23,809 nt of DNA from an uncultured Steroidobacter sp. (lineage in GTDB: Bacteria > Pseudomonadota > Gammaproteobacteria > Steroidobacterales > Steroidobacteraceae). Numbering within the stretch: the first letter of the stretch is position 1; every line of letters starts with the position of its first letter. Of this stretch, positions 1 through 6,979 are shown in pieces. The notes under the pieces were generated by a model, which saw nothing but the letters and a program-made list of their open reading frames with translations, searched no databases and was not told where the DNA came from. Position numbers and translations under genes: made by a program. The DNA is taken from positions 1 through 23,809 of the forward strand of contig CAMLEO010000088.1 of the NCBI GenBank assembly GCA_946478975.1. The letters are read 5' to 3'.

Positions 1-38
1 GAAAGTGTTACCCATGTGCCCGGAATGAAGTGTTACCC
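1..38. mobile_element. Possible end of an IS21-family element (direct repeats)
   Basis: The 11-base motif AAGTGTTACCC occurs at 3-13 and again at 28-38, a period of 25 bases, with CATGTGCCCGG between them. Repeated TGTTACCCATG-type blocks are typical of the multiple terminal repeats of IS21-family elements. No istA or istB is visible, so any element body would lie to the left of the window. The assignment rests on motif memory only; the repeat itself is certain. Confidence 0.35.
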
Positions 39-68
39 CTCAATCAGGAAGGGCATCCTTAGCGTCCT

Positions 69-1331
69 TCAGCCCTCGCTCGGCAGGAACGCTCGACTCA
101 TCATCTCCTGCTCGCGTCGAGCAATGCCCAAGTCATCGGCTTCCCGCGGCCAGCTCTCCACGGCATGGCGAACGTCACGAATGATTTCGGCGACGGCATT
201 TTTCTTCAGGCCGTACATCGCTCCCGCCGCACGGGCGACTTCCAGGTTGAGCGATGTATCGGCTTCGTCGATGGCGAGACTGAGATGATCCTTGTGTGGG
301 TTGGGGTTGATGTCGAAGGCCGGGGACAGTACGAGCCCGGCAGATTCGACCAAGAAACCATGATTGCGGAGATGGTCGTCGGTATTCGAGATGCAGATGC
401 TGAACACGACGCGACGAAACAGCTCTGCGCAATCGGCTTGCGTCTGAGCGCCGCGTGATTGCAGAAGATCGACCAGTTCGAGATAGCTCGCGTCGTGATC
501 GCCATCCGTGCGTTGCAGGAGGGTCATGGCGCTGACGAATGCGAGGCGTCCGCCACGAGCGGTGCGGTCGAATCGGCGTGAGATGAAAGTGTGACCATCC
601 TGAGTGAACCGCAGCGTGCGTATGTGCGGCACTCGGATTCCTGCTTTCGTCGCCAATCGATGAGCCACTGCTTCCCAAGCACCAACATTCCATTCGTCTT
701 GTTGGCTCGGGAACTTCGCGACGCACAGATGACCTTGTTCATCTACAACAGACGCCTTCGGCCTGGATCCACCGAGCGAACTGCCGGGTGCGAGTAATTG
801 GTTGAGCACCTCCCTCAGATGTGCATCATCGTTTGTCCGATCTTCCTCGAGCATGCGCGCCGCTCCTTGTAACTCTCGTAACGAAGTGAGGGGAGGCGCG
901 GCATTCACTGCGGAGTTATCGAGGAACGGGGAATTTGCATCGGCCCGGAAGCGCAGGGCGCCAAGACGAGAGTGGTCGTGCACACCCAGAAGGTAGTCCC
1001 ATTCCGTTAGGGCACGCGCTGGACGTTTCTCTTTAGAAGCGAGCATCGCTTCACGTCGTTGCATCAGGGTGCGGCCCCAGCGATCGGGCGCGGAATCCAT
1101 GAATATTCCGAACTGTGGCCGGTTGGCCGGTGGATACGAGCGCCCCGGCACAGGCAGCAAGTCAGGATCGAGTGCCAGTGCGTCGCTGCGAGCCAGCCAT
1201 GTGGAATCGAACTCGAACGAGTACACCTCCGCACCCCTCGATCGCTGTCGATGCAACGCGCCCATCCGCTGCTGCCCGAGGTGCTCAGCATCGAGAACCA
1301 CCTCGACCTCGTTGAGGCCGTGAGTTGTCAC
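69..1331 (-). CDS. hipA: HipA-family serine/threonine kinase toxin
   Basis: A 420-residue protein of the HipA family, the kinase toxin of HipBA modules; E. coli HipA phosphorylates glutamyl-tRNA synthetase and causes dormancy. Visible family marks, in order: the Gly/Ser-rich loop SSLGGSRPKA (184-193), which matches the ATP-loop and autophosphorylation region; AKF with Lys206 as likely ATP-binding lysine; NVGAWEAVAHRLA (215-227); the catalytic loop SNTDDHLRNHGF (315-326, catalytic Asp318); and the metal-binding AFDINPNP (338-345, Asp340). All key residues are present, so the kinase is probably active. The start is GTG at 1331, overlapping the hipB stop as GTGA, which implies translational coupling. 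Length is close to that of E. coli HipA (440 aa). The cellular target here is unknown. Confidence 0.93.
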   Translation of the reverse strand: MTTHGLNEVEVVLDAEHLGQQRMGALHRQRSRGAEVYSFEFDSTWLARSDALALDPDLLPVPGRSYPPANRPQFGIFMDSAPDRWGRTLMQRREAMLASKEKRPARALTEWDYLLGVHDHSRLGALRFRADANSPFLDNSAVNAAPPLTSLRELQGAARMLEEDRTNDDAHLREVLNQLLAPGSSLGGSRPKASVVDEQGHLCVAKFPSQQDEWNVGAWEAVAHRLATKAGIRVPHIRTLRFTQDGHTFISRRFDRTARGGRLAFVSAMTLLQRTDGDHDASYLELVDLLQSRGAQTQADCAELFRRVVFSICISNTDDHLRNHGFLVESAGLVLSPAFDINPNPHKDHLSLAIDEADTSLNLEVARAAGAMYGLKKNAVAEIIRDVRHAVESWPREADDLGIARREQEMMSRAFLPSEG

Positions 1332-1657
1332 GGCGCCGCTCCTGCTTTCTTGCGAGGAGCGCGACGAGGCGGTTTGAGGCCGAGGTCTTGAAGCCTGCGA
1401 CCGAGCTCATCGTCGCGGGCGATCTGTGCGAGATCTGCATCGAGACTGAGAGCTTGAAGTACGCGGGCATACACACCGAGCGAAACCGCCGGATCGCCCT
1501 GCTCAACGCGGCTGAGCGTTTTCCTCGTCACGCCAGCTCTTTGGGCGATCGTTTCGGCAGCGTATGCGCGGCGCAGACGAGCCTGCCGCAGCCGTTCGCC
1601 GAGGCTGGCAAGTTCGCGGTTCAGGCGGGGAAGCAGGGCTGGGGTGGTGCGCGGCAT
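1328..1657 (-). CDS. hipB: HipB-like XRE-family antitoxin and repressor
   Basis: A 109-residue protein with an XRE/Cro-type helix-turn-helix at about residues 20-76; the two helices fall around AETIAQRAGVTRKTLSRVEQ (34-53). HipB proteins bind and inhibit HipA and repress their own operon. It is the first gene of the pair, with its stop inside the hipA start (GTGA), the standard hipBA order. The C-terminal tail is basic (PPRRAPRKK). The ATG at 1657 sits at the edge of a perfect palindrome (1657-1674), which fits autoregulation. The first 15 residues look unstructured, so a later start is conceivable but no better one is seen. Confidence 0.88.
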   Translation of the reverse strand: MPRTTPALLPRLNRELASLGERLRQARLRRAYAAETIAQRAGVTRKTLSRVEQGDPAVSLGVYARVLQALSLDADLAQIARDDELGRRLQDLGLKPPRRAPRKKAGAAP

Positions 1658-1674
1658 GGGTCATAACTTACCCA
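1657..1674. promoter_or_regulatory. Predicted HipB operator O1
   Basis: The sequence TGGGTCATAACTTACCCA is a palindrome of form TGGGT-N8-ACCCA that overlaps the hipB start codon. The E. coli HipB operator has the same plan (five-base half-sites, TATCC and GGATA, eight bases apart) with different bases. Binding here would block transcription or translation start of hipBA. Confidence 0.6.
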
Positions 1675-1688
1675 AAACCGCGCTCAAA

Positions 1689-1706
1689 TGTCCAATTTAT
1701 GACCCA
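1689..1706. promoter_or_regulatory. Predicted HipB operator O2 (imperfect)
   Basis: TGTCCAATTTATGACCCA matches the minus-strand reading of O1 at 14 of 18 positions, including TTATGACCCA exactly. It lies in the opposite orientation, centre to centre 32 bases from O1, about three helical turns. Only the ACCCA half-site is intact. It falls over the likely hipB -35 region (minus-strand TTGGAC). Confidence 0.4.
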
Positions 1707-1766
1707 TTAACGCGGCCATCCTGGCGAGGGGGTTACCATAGGGGCGCCCTCATAAGGAAGAGCAAT

Positions 1767-2345
1767 ATGAAATCTGCGTCGATGGGATACGTCCTCACCG
1801 GTTTGCTGACATTGGCCGCGGGCGCCGCCCAGGCCAAAGAATGCCTCGGCGTCAGCTTCCCCGATCGCATGCGCGTGGAGAGCAGCGAGCTCACGCTCAA
1901 TGGTCTCGGCGTGCGGAAGGCGACATTTCTAAAGGTGAATGTTTATGTCGCGGCGCTGTATTCCCAACAAACATCGCGCGATCCCAAAGCTCTGCTGGCG
2001 GCGAGCGGGCCGGATGAGTTGATCCTGCAGTTCGTGCGCAACGTCGATGTCGACGATCTGACCAAAGCGTGGAACGAAGGCTTCGAGCGCAATGCCAAGG
2101 CGCAGCTGCCGGCGTTCAAAGACCGGATCGCGAAGCTCAACAGCTGGATGGCGGATATGAAAACCGGCCAGCGGCTCAGCTTCATTCGCAAACCCGGCGC
2201 CGGCATCGAAGTCGCTGTGAATGGCACGACCAAGGGCACGATCGAAGGCGATGACTTTGCCCGCGCGCTGCTGTCCATCTGGCTCGGCGAAACACCGCCG
2301 AATCCGGAGCTGAAGAAAGGTTTGTTGGGCGGCGAGTGCGGCTGA
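1767..2345 (+). CDS. Exported chalcone-isomerase-like protein
   Basis: A 192-residue protein with a signal peptide (hydrophobic YVLTGLLTLAAGAAQA, cleavage near residue 23 after AQA) and a body resembling the bacterial chalcone isomerase-like family (Chalcone_3 type). Family-like segments are LTLNGLGVRKATFLKVNVYV, the central FVRNVDVDDLTKAWNEGF and the C-terminal GDDFARALLSIWLGETPPN. Bacterial members are periplasmic and mostly of unknown function; they lack the flavonoid substrate context of plants. The ATG at 1767 is chosen because AAGGAAGAG lies just before it and the signal peptide starts there; the open frame runs further upstream to 1644, through the hipB operator region. It is divergent from hipBA. 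Confidence 0.82.
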   Translation: MKSASMGYVLTGLLTLAAGAAQAKECLGVSFPDRMRVESSELTLNGLGVRKATFLKVNVYVAALYSQQTSRDPKALLAASGPDELILQFVRNVDVDDLTKAWNEGFERNAKAQLPAFKDRIAKLNSWMADMKTGQRLSFIRKPGAGIEVAVNGTTKGTIEGDDFARALLSIWLGETPPNPELKKGLLGGECG

Positions 2346-2360
2346 CGACTCAAGGAGTCG
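2346..2360. terminator. Weak hairpin between convergent genes
   Basis: CGACTC-AAG-GAGTCG forms a perfect six-base-pair stem with a three-base loop immediately after the stop of the chalcone-isomerase-like gene. No clear T tract follows on either strand, so it is a poor intrinsic terminator; it may simply protect 3' ends of the converging transcripts. Confidence 0.25.
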
Positions 2361-2535
2361 CCATCTGTTTCTCCGCGAGCTGCAGCGCTTCCGGCAGCTT
2401 TGCTTCAATGAGTTTTGCTTTGAATCGCGCGCCGTCCTGAGCGCGCATTCCAACCAACACATCAGGGATCACGCCGTAGACTTCGTTTGATCCGCATCCG
2501 GCGCCGGCGGTGCGAGCCAGGGCTCGGGGGTCCAC
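2350..2535 (-). pseudogene. Possible shifted C-terminal part of a small secreted protein
   Basis: A 61-codon open frame in a different frame from the signal-peptide ORF at 2469-2597. Its later part (from GSNEVYGVIPDVLVGMRAQD to KLPEALQLAEKQMATP) looks protein-like, with an amphipathic helix, whereas its first 13 residues look like out-of-frame translation. A one-base insertion or two-base deletion at about 2495-2525 would join the signal peptide to this segment and give a secreted protein of about 80 residues. I do not recognise the family. It may equally be non-coding. Confidence 0.25.
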
Positions 2536-2597
2536 GGTTCGGCGAGTGCCGTTCCGGTGCCGAGCAATCCAAGAAACAATGCCCAGGTGATTTTCAT
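2469..2597 (-). CDS. Small ORF with signal peptide after the exporter operon
   Basis: A 42-codon ORF starting with ATG at 2597, 34 bases after the stop of the HlyD-type gene and on the same strand, so probably co-transcribed. It begins MKITWALFLGLLGTGTALA, a textbook signal peptide with ALA cleavage, then a Pro/Trp-rich tail (EPWTPEPWLAPPAPDAD). It stops early at 2469. A second frame downstream continues with protein-like sequence, so this may be the 5' part of a frameshifted gene. No function is recognised. Confidence 0.4.
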   Translation of the reverse strand: MKITWALFLGLLGTGTALAEPWTPEPWLAPPAPDADQTKSTA

Positions 2598-2631
2598 GCG
2601 AGTTCGACCGCGCACTCGCGAGTTTGTTCTC

Positions 2632-3789
2632 TTATCTCGGCTTGACGCGCGCGCCGTCGGTCACCGTGCTGCTGGGGAAGACGATGACCTGGTCACCTTC
2701 ACTCACGCCGGAGATGATCGCGCGAAAGCGCCCGTCCGACTGCGCCGGCTCGACCGCCGCGAGCACCGCTTTGTCGTCGACTATTTTATAAACGGCCCAG
2801 CCATCGCCGCTGCGAAACAATGCGCCCAACGGCACGCGGATCGCATTCTGTGCTTCATCGATCACCACTCGCGCGTCGACGCGAAAGTCATGAGCCTGCA
2901 GCGCCTCCGGCGGACGCGGGTTGAATTGCAGGATCACATTCGTGCGTTGTTCCTCGACACCCAGCGCCGATATCTTGGTGCGAGCAACCGGCTCGACGCG
3001 ATCGACAACAGCCGGCAACGGCGATCCGCCCCAATTCTCGATCTGTGCACGCGCGCCCGGCTGCATGCGCACGGCATCTTGAGACAAAAACTCGGCGACG
3101 ACTTCGACGTGATCCGGATCGCCAACTTCGACGATGCGTGTGCCGGCGGTGATCACCGCTTCGCTTTCCTGCGGGACGCGCAGCACGCGCCCGGCACTCG
3201 GGCTCGTCACATCCACCATGTTGCCGCCGATGCGGTCGGCTTCGAGCAGCGCACTGCGCGCTCGTTCGACTTCGGCTTTCGAAGCGTCGCGCGCGGCACG
3301 AGCGGCATCGACACGCGCTTCGCTTTGATCTGCAGCTGACGTGGAGATGAGTTTCGCGGCGACCAGCTCCATGTTGCGACGATGCTCTCGCTCGGCGAGC
3401 GCCAATTCCGCATTGGCCGATCGCAATTGCGCCTCCGCCGCTGTCACAGCGGCACGTGCTTGCAACGCGCTGCGAGTATCGAGGAATCCCGCCGCCGCTC
3501 GTGACATGCGTGCGACGACCGCGCCGGCGGCGACCTTATCGCCAGGTTCGACGGTGACGCGCAACACTCTGCCCGTGACCGGCGCGCTGATCACATAAAC
3601 CTCATGCATTCGAGTGCGGCCTTCGTCGACGACTTCGACGCGAACATCGCCGCGATCGACCTGCGCGACGTCGACCTCAATCGGGTCCGGCAGCATCGAA
3701 ACGCCAATCGCAACCACCGCCATCACGGCAGCGACGATCCAGAATATGCGCACACGACGCGAGCGCCGCTGAAGTTCTTCGTTCGCCAT
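2632..3789 (-). CDS. HlyD/MacA-type periplasmic adaptor (membrane fusion protein) of ABC exporter
   Basis: A 385-residue membrane fusion protein that would bridge the inner-membrane permease and an outer-membrane channel. Visible: one N-terminal membrane anchor (about 14-32, FWIVAAVMAVVAIGV), the first half of the barrel-sandwich/lipoyl domain (about 64-96, SAPVTGRVLRVTVEPGDKV), an Ala/Arg/Glu-rich coiled-coil hairpin (about 103-186), the second lipoyl half (about 190-225, VTSPSAGRVLRV), then a beta-barrel and a C-terminal proximal domain. The ATG at 3789 follows directly on the permease stop codon (TAAATG), so translation is coupled. No TolC-like gene is in the window; the outer-membrane partner must be elsewhere. 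Confidence 0.9.
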   Translation of the reverse strand: MANEELQRRSRRVRIFWIVAAVMAVVAIGVSMLPDPIEVDVAQVDRGDVRVEVVDEGRTRMHEVYVISAPVTGRVLRVTVEPGDKVAAGAVVARMSRAAAGFLDTRSALQARAAVTAAEAQLRSANAELALAEREHRRNMELVAAKLISTSAADQSEARVDAARAARDASKAEVERARSALLEADRIGGNMVDVTSPSAGRVLRVPQESEAVITAGTRIVEVGDPDHVEVVAEFLSQDAVRMQPGARAQIENWGGSPLPAVVDRVEPVARTKISALGVEEQRTNVILQFNPRPPEALQAHDFRVDARVVIDEAQNAIRVPLGALFRSGDGWAVYKIVDDKAVLAAVEPAQSDGRFRAIISGVSEGDQVIVFPSSTVTDGARVKPR

Positions 3790-6162
3790 TTATTCTCTCG
3801 ATTTGAGCACGCTCACCATGTCCAGGCGGTCCACGCTCCCTCGGACCGCCAGGGCCGCGCCGATCACGGCAGCGGCAACAAACAACGCCGAGCGGCCGTA
3901 GGCCGCAGAATCTGTGATGTACGGAAACGTGAACAGCTCGGTCTGAAACTGAGACATCAGCCAGCGCGACAGCAGCGCCCCGAGAATCACGCCTGCGGGC
4001 AGCGCGATCAGCAGCAGCGTGCCGATCTCCGCCAGCAATACATAAGAAACTTCGCGGCGACTGAAGCCGAGCACGCGTAATGTCGCGAGGTCGCGTTCTT
4101 GTTCCGCAAACGTCACACGTGCCGAGGAGTAGGCGACGCCGCCTGCCATCAGGCACGAGAACACGACGAACATATAAGCAAAGAAGCCGCTGCCCTGGTT
4201 CAGCATCATGCGCATCGATGCGGACGCGTTGTCCAGGAAGGAAACGCCCGCGATCATCGGCAGCTCCTTGACCTCGCGATTCAGCGTGTCGCGCTGGCTG
4301 CGATCCATCAGCACATACGCGGCGGTGACGCGGCCCGGTTCGCGAAGCGCGCGTCCCAGCGCGTTCATCTGCATGTAAGCGACGCCTGCGAGATAAGGTT
4401 TGACGACCGCGACGACCGTGAGCTCTGCCGTTGCACGATGACCATCCGTCGCCTGCACGGTGATGCGATCGCCAACTGCAACACCCAGCTTCTTCGCAAC
4501 GTTTTCCGACAGCGTGATGCCATCATCTCTTGCCGCGACGGCATGCATGTTTTGATCGAGCAGGCGATACAGATACGCGCCCTCGGGCAGGCCCATCAGC
4601 GTCTCGCGACGGGTGCGACTGCCAAAGGTCAGGATGACTTCCGATGCACGCAGCGGCTCCACCGTGAATACGCCGGGCAGGCGTTTGACCTCGGCAAGAA
4701 TGCGATCGTCCGCTGTTTCGGCAAACGAGAGCGTGGCGTCCATGCGCTGCGCGACGCCGAAAGTCACATCGACGATGTGATTCATCGAGATCGGGAAGTG
4801 CTGCGAGGTGATGAGCAACGCAAGTGCGAGGGCGATGCCGACCACCGTGGTGGCGGACCGACGCGGAAAGCGCGCGATGCGCCTTGCAACCATGCGGCTC
4901 TTGCCGTCGAGCCTGCGAGCCGCGTCTTCGATTCTTTTGCCGAGACGCCCGAAGCTCACTGGTGCGGGAGGAGCGAGCGCCGCCGCAGGTGGCAATCGTG
5001 TCGCACGCAGGACGGCTTGCGCCGCGCCCAGCAGCGCCGCGATCAGGGCAACGACGACGGCCCACAAATAAACATCGATGTGAGCATCGAATGTCAGATT
5101 GGGGATGCGATACACCTTCGCGTACAACACAGCCATGAGTCCGCCGATGTAGCGACCGACGATGGCGCCGATCACCACGCCGAGCAGAGCGAAGGCGATC
5201 GCGAACTTGGCGTAGTGCCAGGCGATGGTGGCATTGCTATAGCCGAACGATTTCAGCAGGCCGATGTTGGATCGTTCGGTTGCGACCAGCCGCGACAGCG
5301 ACACGTTGAGCAGGAACACCGCGACCAGCATGAAGATGGGCGGCAGGATGGACGCCATCGTTCGCAGCGAATTCAGCTCGTCGTTGAGGAACTGCGCCGA
5401 GAGCATGCGATCTCGCGCGTAAGCGCCACGTCCACCGTGACGAGCCAGAATCTTGTCGATGCCAAAGACCGTGTCGCGCAGGTCCGCTTCTGGCGAGAGA
5501 CGAAACACCACGTCGTTGAATGCGCCGTCGACATCGAAGGCGCGTCCCAGCGCTTCGCGTCCCATCCACACGACGCCGAATCGTTCCGGCTCAGGCAGCA
5601 AGGCGCCGGGCGCGACAGCGAACACGAACTCGGGGCTGCTCGCGATGCCGACGATTTCGAGCACGCGTTGCCGGCCGTAGATCAGCGCCCGCAGCTGCAT
5701 GCCCGGCGCGAGCAGATTCGCTTCGGCGAACGCTTCGTTGATCAACACTTCGTTGTCGCGTGCCGGATCTGGCCAGCGTCCGGCGCGAACGATCACATCG
5801 TTGACGCGAGGTCTTCGATCGGGCGGCAAGGAGATGAGCCGGGCGGAGACCGGGTCCGACTTGCCTGCGAGATCTAACAATCCAACGCCGCTCACGCGCG
5901 GTTCGAGCGCGTTGATTCCAGGCAGCGCGGCGAGTTGATTGGCGACGGGGTCGGGTGCGCGCACGACTGAAACAGCAACGTCCGCCATGCGTGCCGAATC
6001 GTAGTAGTGGTTGCGTGCACGCTCGAGCGAGTCGTACATGCCGGTGGCCATGACGAACAGCGCGATTCCGCACGCGAGCACGCCGGAGACGGCGAGTGCC
6101 TGCATGCGTAATCGTCGCAAGTCACGCAGCAACTTGCGGTCCAGCGGCCGCAGCTTGATCAC
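3790..6162 (-). CDS. ABC exporter permease with two FtsX domains
   Basis: A 790-residue inner-membrane permease. After a cytoplasmic basic start it has a membrane helix at about 21-40, a large periplasmic MacB-like domain, three membrane helices around an FtsX domain (ERSNIGLLKSFGYSNATIAW marks the cytoplasmic coupling region), a further single helix after the Arg-rich linker RRIARFPRRSATTVVG, a second periplasmic domain, and a second FtsX domain (EQERDLATLRVLGFSRREVS). The duplicated architecture is that of long FtsX permeases whose ATPase is a separate protein, unlike MacB, where it is fused. The start is GTG at 6162, 22 bases after the ATPase stop, with a poor ribosome site. Substrate unknown; MacB-like exporters move peptides, lipoproteins or antibiotics, and this is not shown here. 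Confidence 0.9.
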   Translation of the reverse strand: MIKLRPLDRKLLRDLRRLRMQALAVSGVLACGIALFVMATGMYDSLERARNHYYDSARMADVAVSVVRAPDPVANQLAALPGINALEPRVSGVGLLDLAGKSDPVSARLISLPPDRRPRVNDVIVRAGRWPDPARDNEVLINEAFAEANLLAPGMQLRALIYGRQRVLEIVGIASSPEFVFAVAPGALLPEPERFGVVWMGREALGRAFDVDGAFNDVVFRLSPEADLRDTVFGIDKILARHGGRGAYARDRMLSAQFLNDELNSLRTMASILPPIFMLVAVFLLNVSLSRLVATERSNIGLLKSFGYSNATIAWHYAKFAIAFALLGVVIGAIVGRYIGGLMAVLYAKVYRIPNLTFDAHIDVYLWAVVVALIAALLGAAQAVLRATRLPPAAALAPPAPVSFGRLGKRIEDAARRLDGKSRMVARRIARFPRRSATTVVGIALALALLITSQHFPISMNHIVDVTFGVAQRMDATLSFAETADDRILAEVKRLPGVFTVEPLRASEVILTFGSRTRRETLMGLPEGAYLYRLLDQNMHAVAARDDGITLSENVAKKLGVAVGDRITVQATDGHRATAELTVVAVVKPYLAGVAYMQMNALGRALREPGRVTAAYVLMDRSQRDTLNREVKELPMIAGVSFLDNASASMRMMLNQGSGFFAYMFVVFSCLMAGGVAYSSARVTFAEQERDLATLRVLGFSRREVSYVLLAEIGTLLLIALPAGVILGALLSRWLMSQFQTELFTFPYITDSAAYGRSALFVAAAVIGAALAVRGSVDRLDMVSVLKSRE

Positions 6163-6184
6163 GGTTCAAGTCACCAAGTTCAAT

Positions 6185-6919
6185 TCACCAGTTCAGTTCT
6201 TTGGGCGCCACGCGCCGGTCGTTCTTTTCGATCGAACGGATGTTGCCGTCCGCGAAGCGAACGACGCGATCGCCGATGCGCGCAATGTCGGCATTGTGAG
6301 TAATCAGTAGCGTCGTCGTGCGCAGCTGCTCGTTCGCAGTCACGATTGCATCGAGCACGTGCACTCCGGTCGCGACATCCAGCGCGCCCGTCGGTTCGTC
6401 ACAAAGCAAAACGGTGGGCCGCTTCGCGATGGCTCGCGCGATAGCGACCCGCTGTTGCTCGCCACCCGAGAGCTGGGCGGGAAAGTGATGAAGGCGTGCG
6501 CCGAGCCCGACCAGCCCGAGTGCTTCGCTCGCAGGCATCGGGTTGTCGGCGACTTCGGTCACCAGCTCGACGTTTTCTTCGGCGGTGAGGCTCGCGATCA
6601 AGTTATAGAACTGGAACACGAAGCCGATGTGCATGCGGCGATAACGGGTGATTTCGGCATCCGAGGCGGTGGCGAGATCGGTTTCTTTAAAGAAACAGTT
6701 GCCCGCCGTCGGGCGATCCAGCCCGCCGAGCACGTTGAGCAGCGTCGATTTGCCGGAGCCGGACGGGCCGAGCAGCACCAGCAGTTCGCCGTCGCCGACT
6801 GTCAGGTCCACGCCTCGCAGCGCATGGACTGCGGCTTCGCCTTCGCCGTAGGTTTTACGAAGGGCGACGAGACGGAAGACCGGCGGAGCATCGACTGGCA
6901 TGGCGCTCATTGTAGACAT
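6185..6919 (-). CDS. ABC exporter ATP-binding protein (LolD/MacB type)
   Basis: A 244-residue ATPase that would power the FtsX permease encoded next. All motifs are intact: Walker [10 protein letters not shown] (51-59), Q-loop Gln103 (FVFQFYN), signature LSGGEQQR (150-157), Walker [13 protein letters not shown] (170-181) and the switch His208 (LLITHNAD). It is the first gene of the ATPase-permease-adaptor operon. The starts at 6919, 6910 and 6901 (M1, M4, M7) are all possible; the body begins at [11 protein letters not shown]. The 5' region contains a strong hairpin (6926-6948) only a few bases before the start, which could modulate translation or separate this operon from the amidase upstream. 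Confidence 0.92.
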   Translation of the reverse strand: MSTMSAMPVDAPPVFRLVALRKTYGEGEAAVHALRGVDLTVGDGELLVLLGPSGSGKSTLLNVLGGLDRPTAGNCFFKETDLATASDAEITRYRRMHIGFVFQFYNLIASLTAEENVELVTEVADNPMPASEALGLVGLGARLHHFPAQLSGGEQQRVAIARAIAKRPTVLLCDEPTGALDVATGVHVLDAIVTANEQLRTTTLLITHNADIARIGDRVVRFADGNIRSIEKNDRRVAPKELNW

Positions 6920-6925
6920 TGGCAG

Positions 6926-6948
6926 CCCCAGGCAGTTCGAGCCTGGGG
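6926..6948 (-). terminator. Perfect 8-bp hairpin between amidase and exporter operon
   Basis: CCCCAGGC-AGTTCGA-GCCTGGGG makes an eight-base-pair GC-rich stem with a seven-base loop. It sits 31 bases after the amidase stop and ends seven bases before the ATPase ATG at 6919, on the path of minus-strand transcription. No T tract follows, so it is not a canonical intrinsic terminator; its CTGGGG arm could also act as, or hide, the ribosome site of the ATPase gene. Confidence 0.35.
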
Positions 6949-6979
6949 TCCCGATCCGATGCGCGGAACTACGGTGAGG

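Noticed and set aside
4099..5877. 592-codon open frame antisense to the ABC permease
   Set aside because: The permease on the other strand has clear FtsX domains and membrane helices; this translation is His/Arg/Asp-rich with no recognisable segment.
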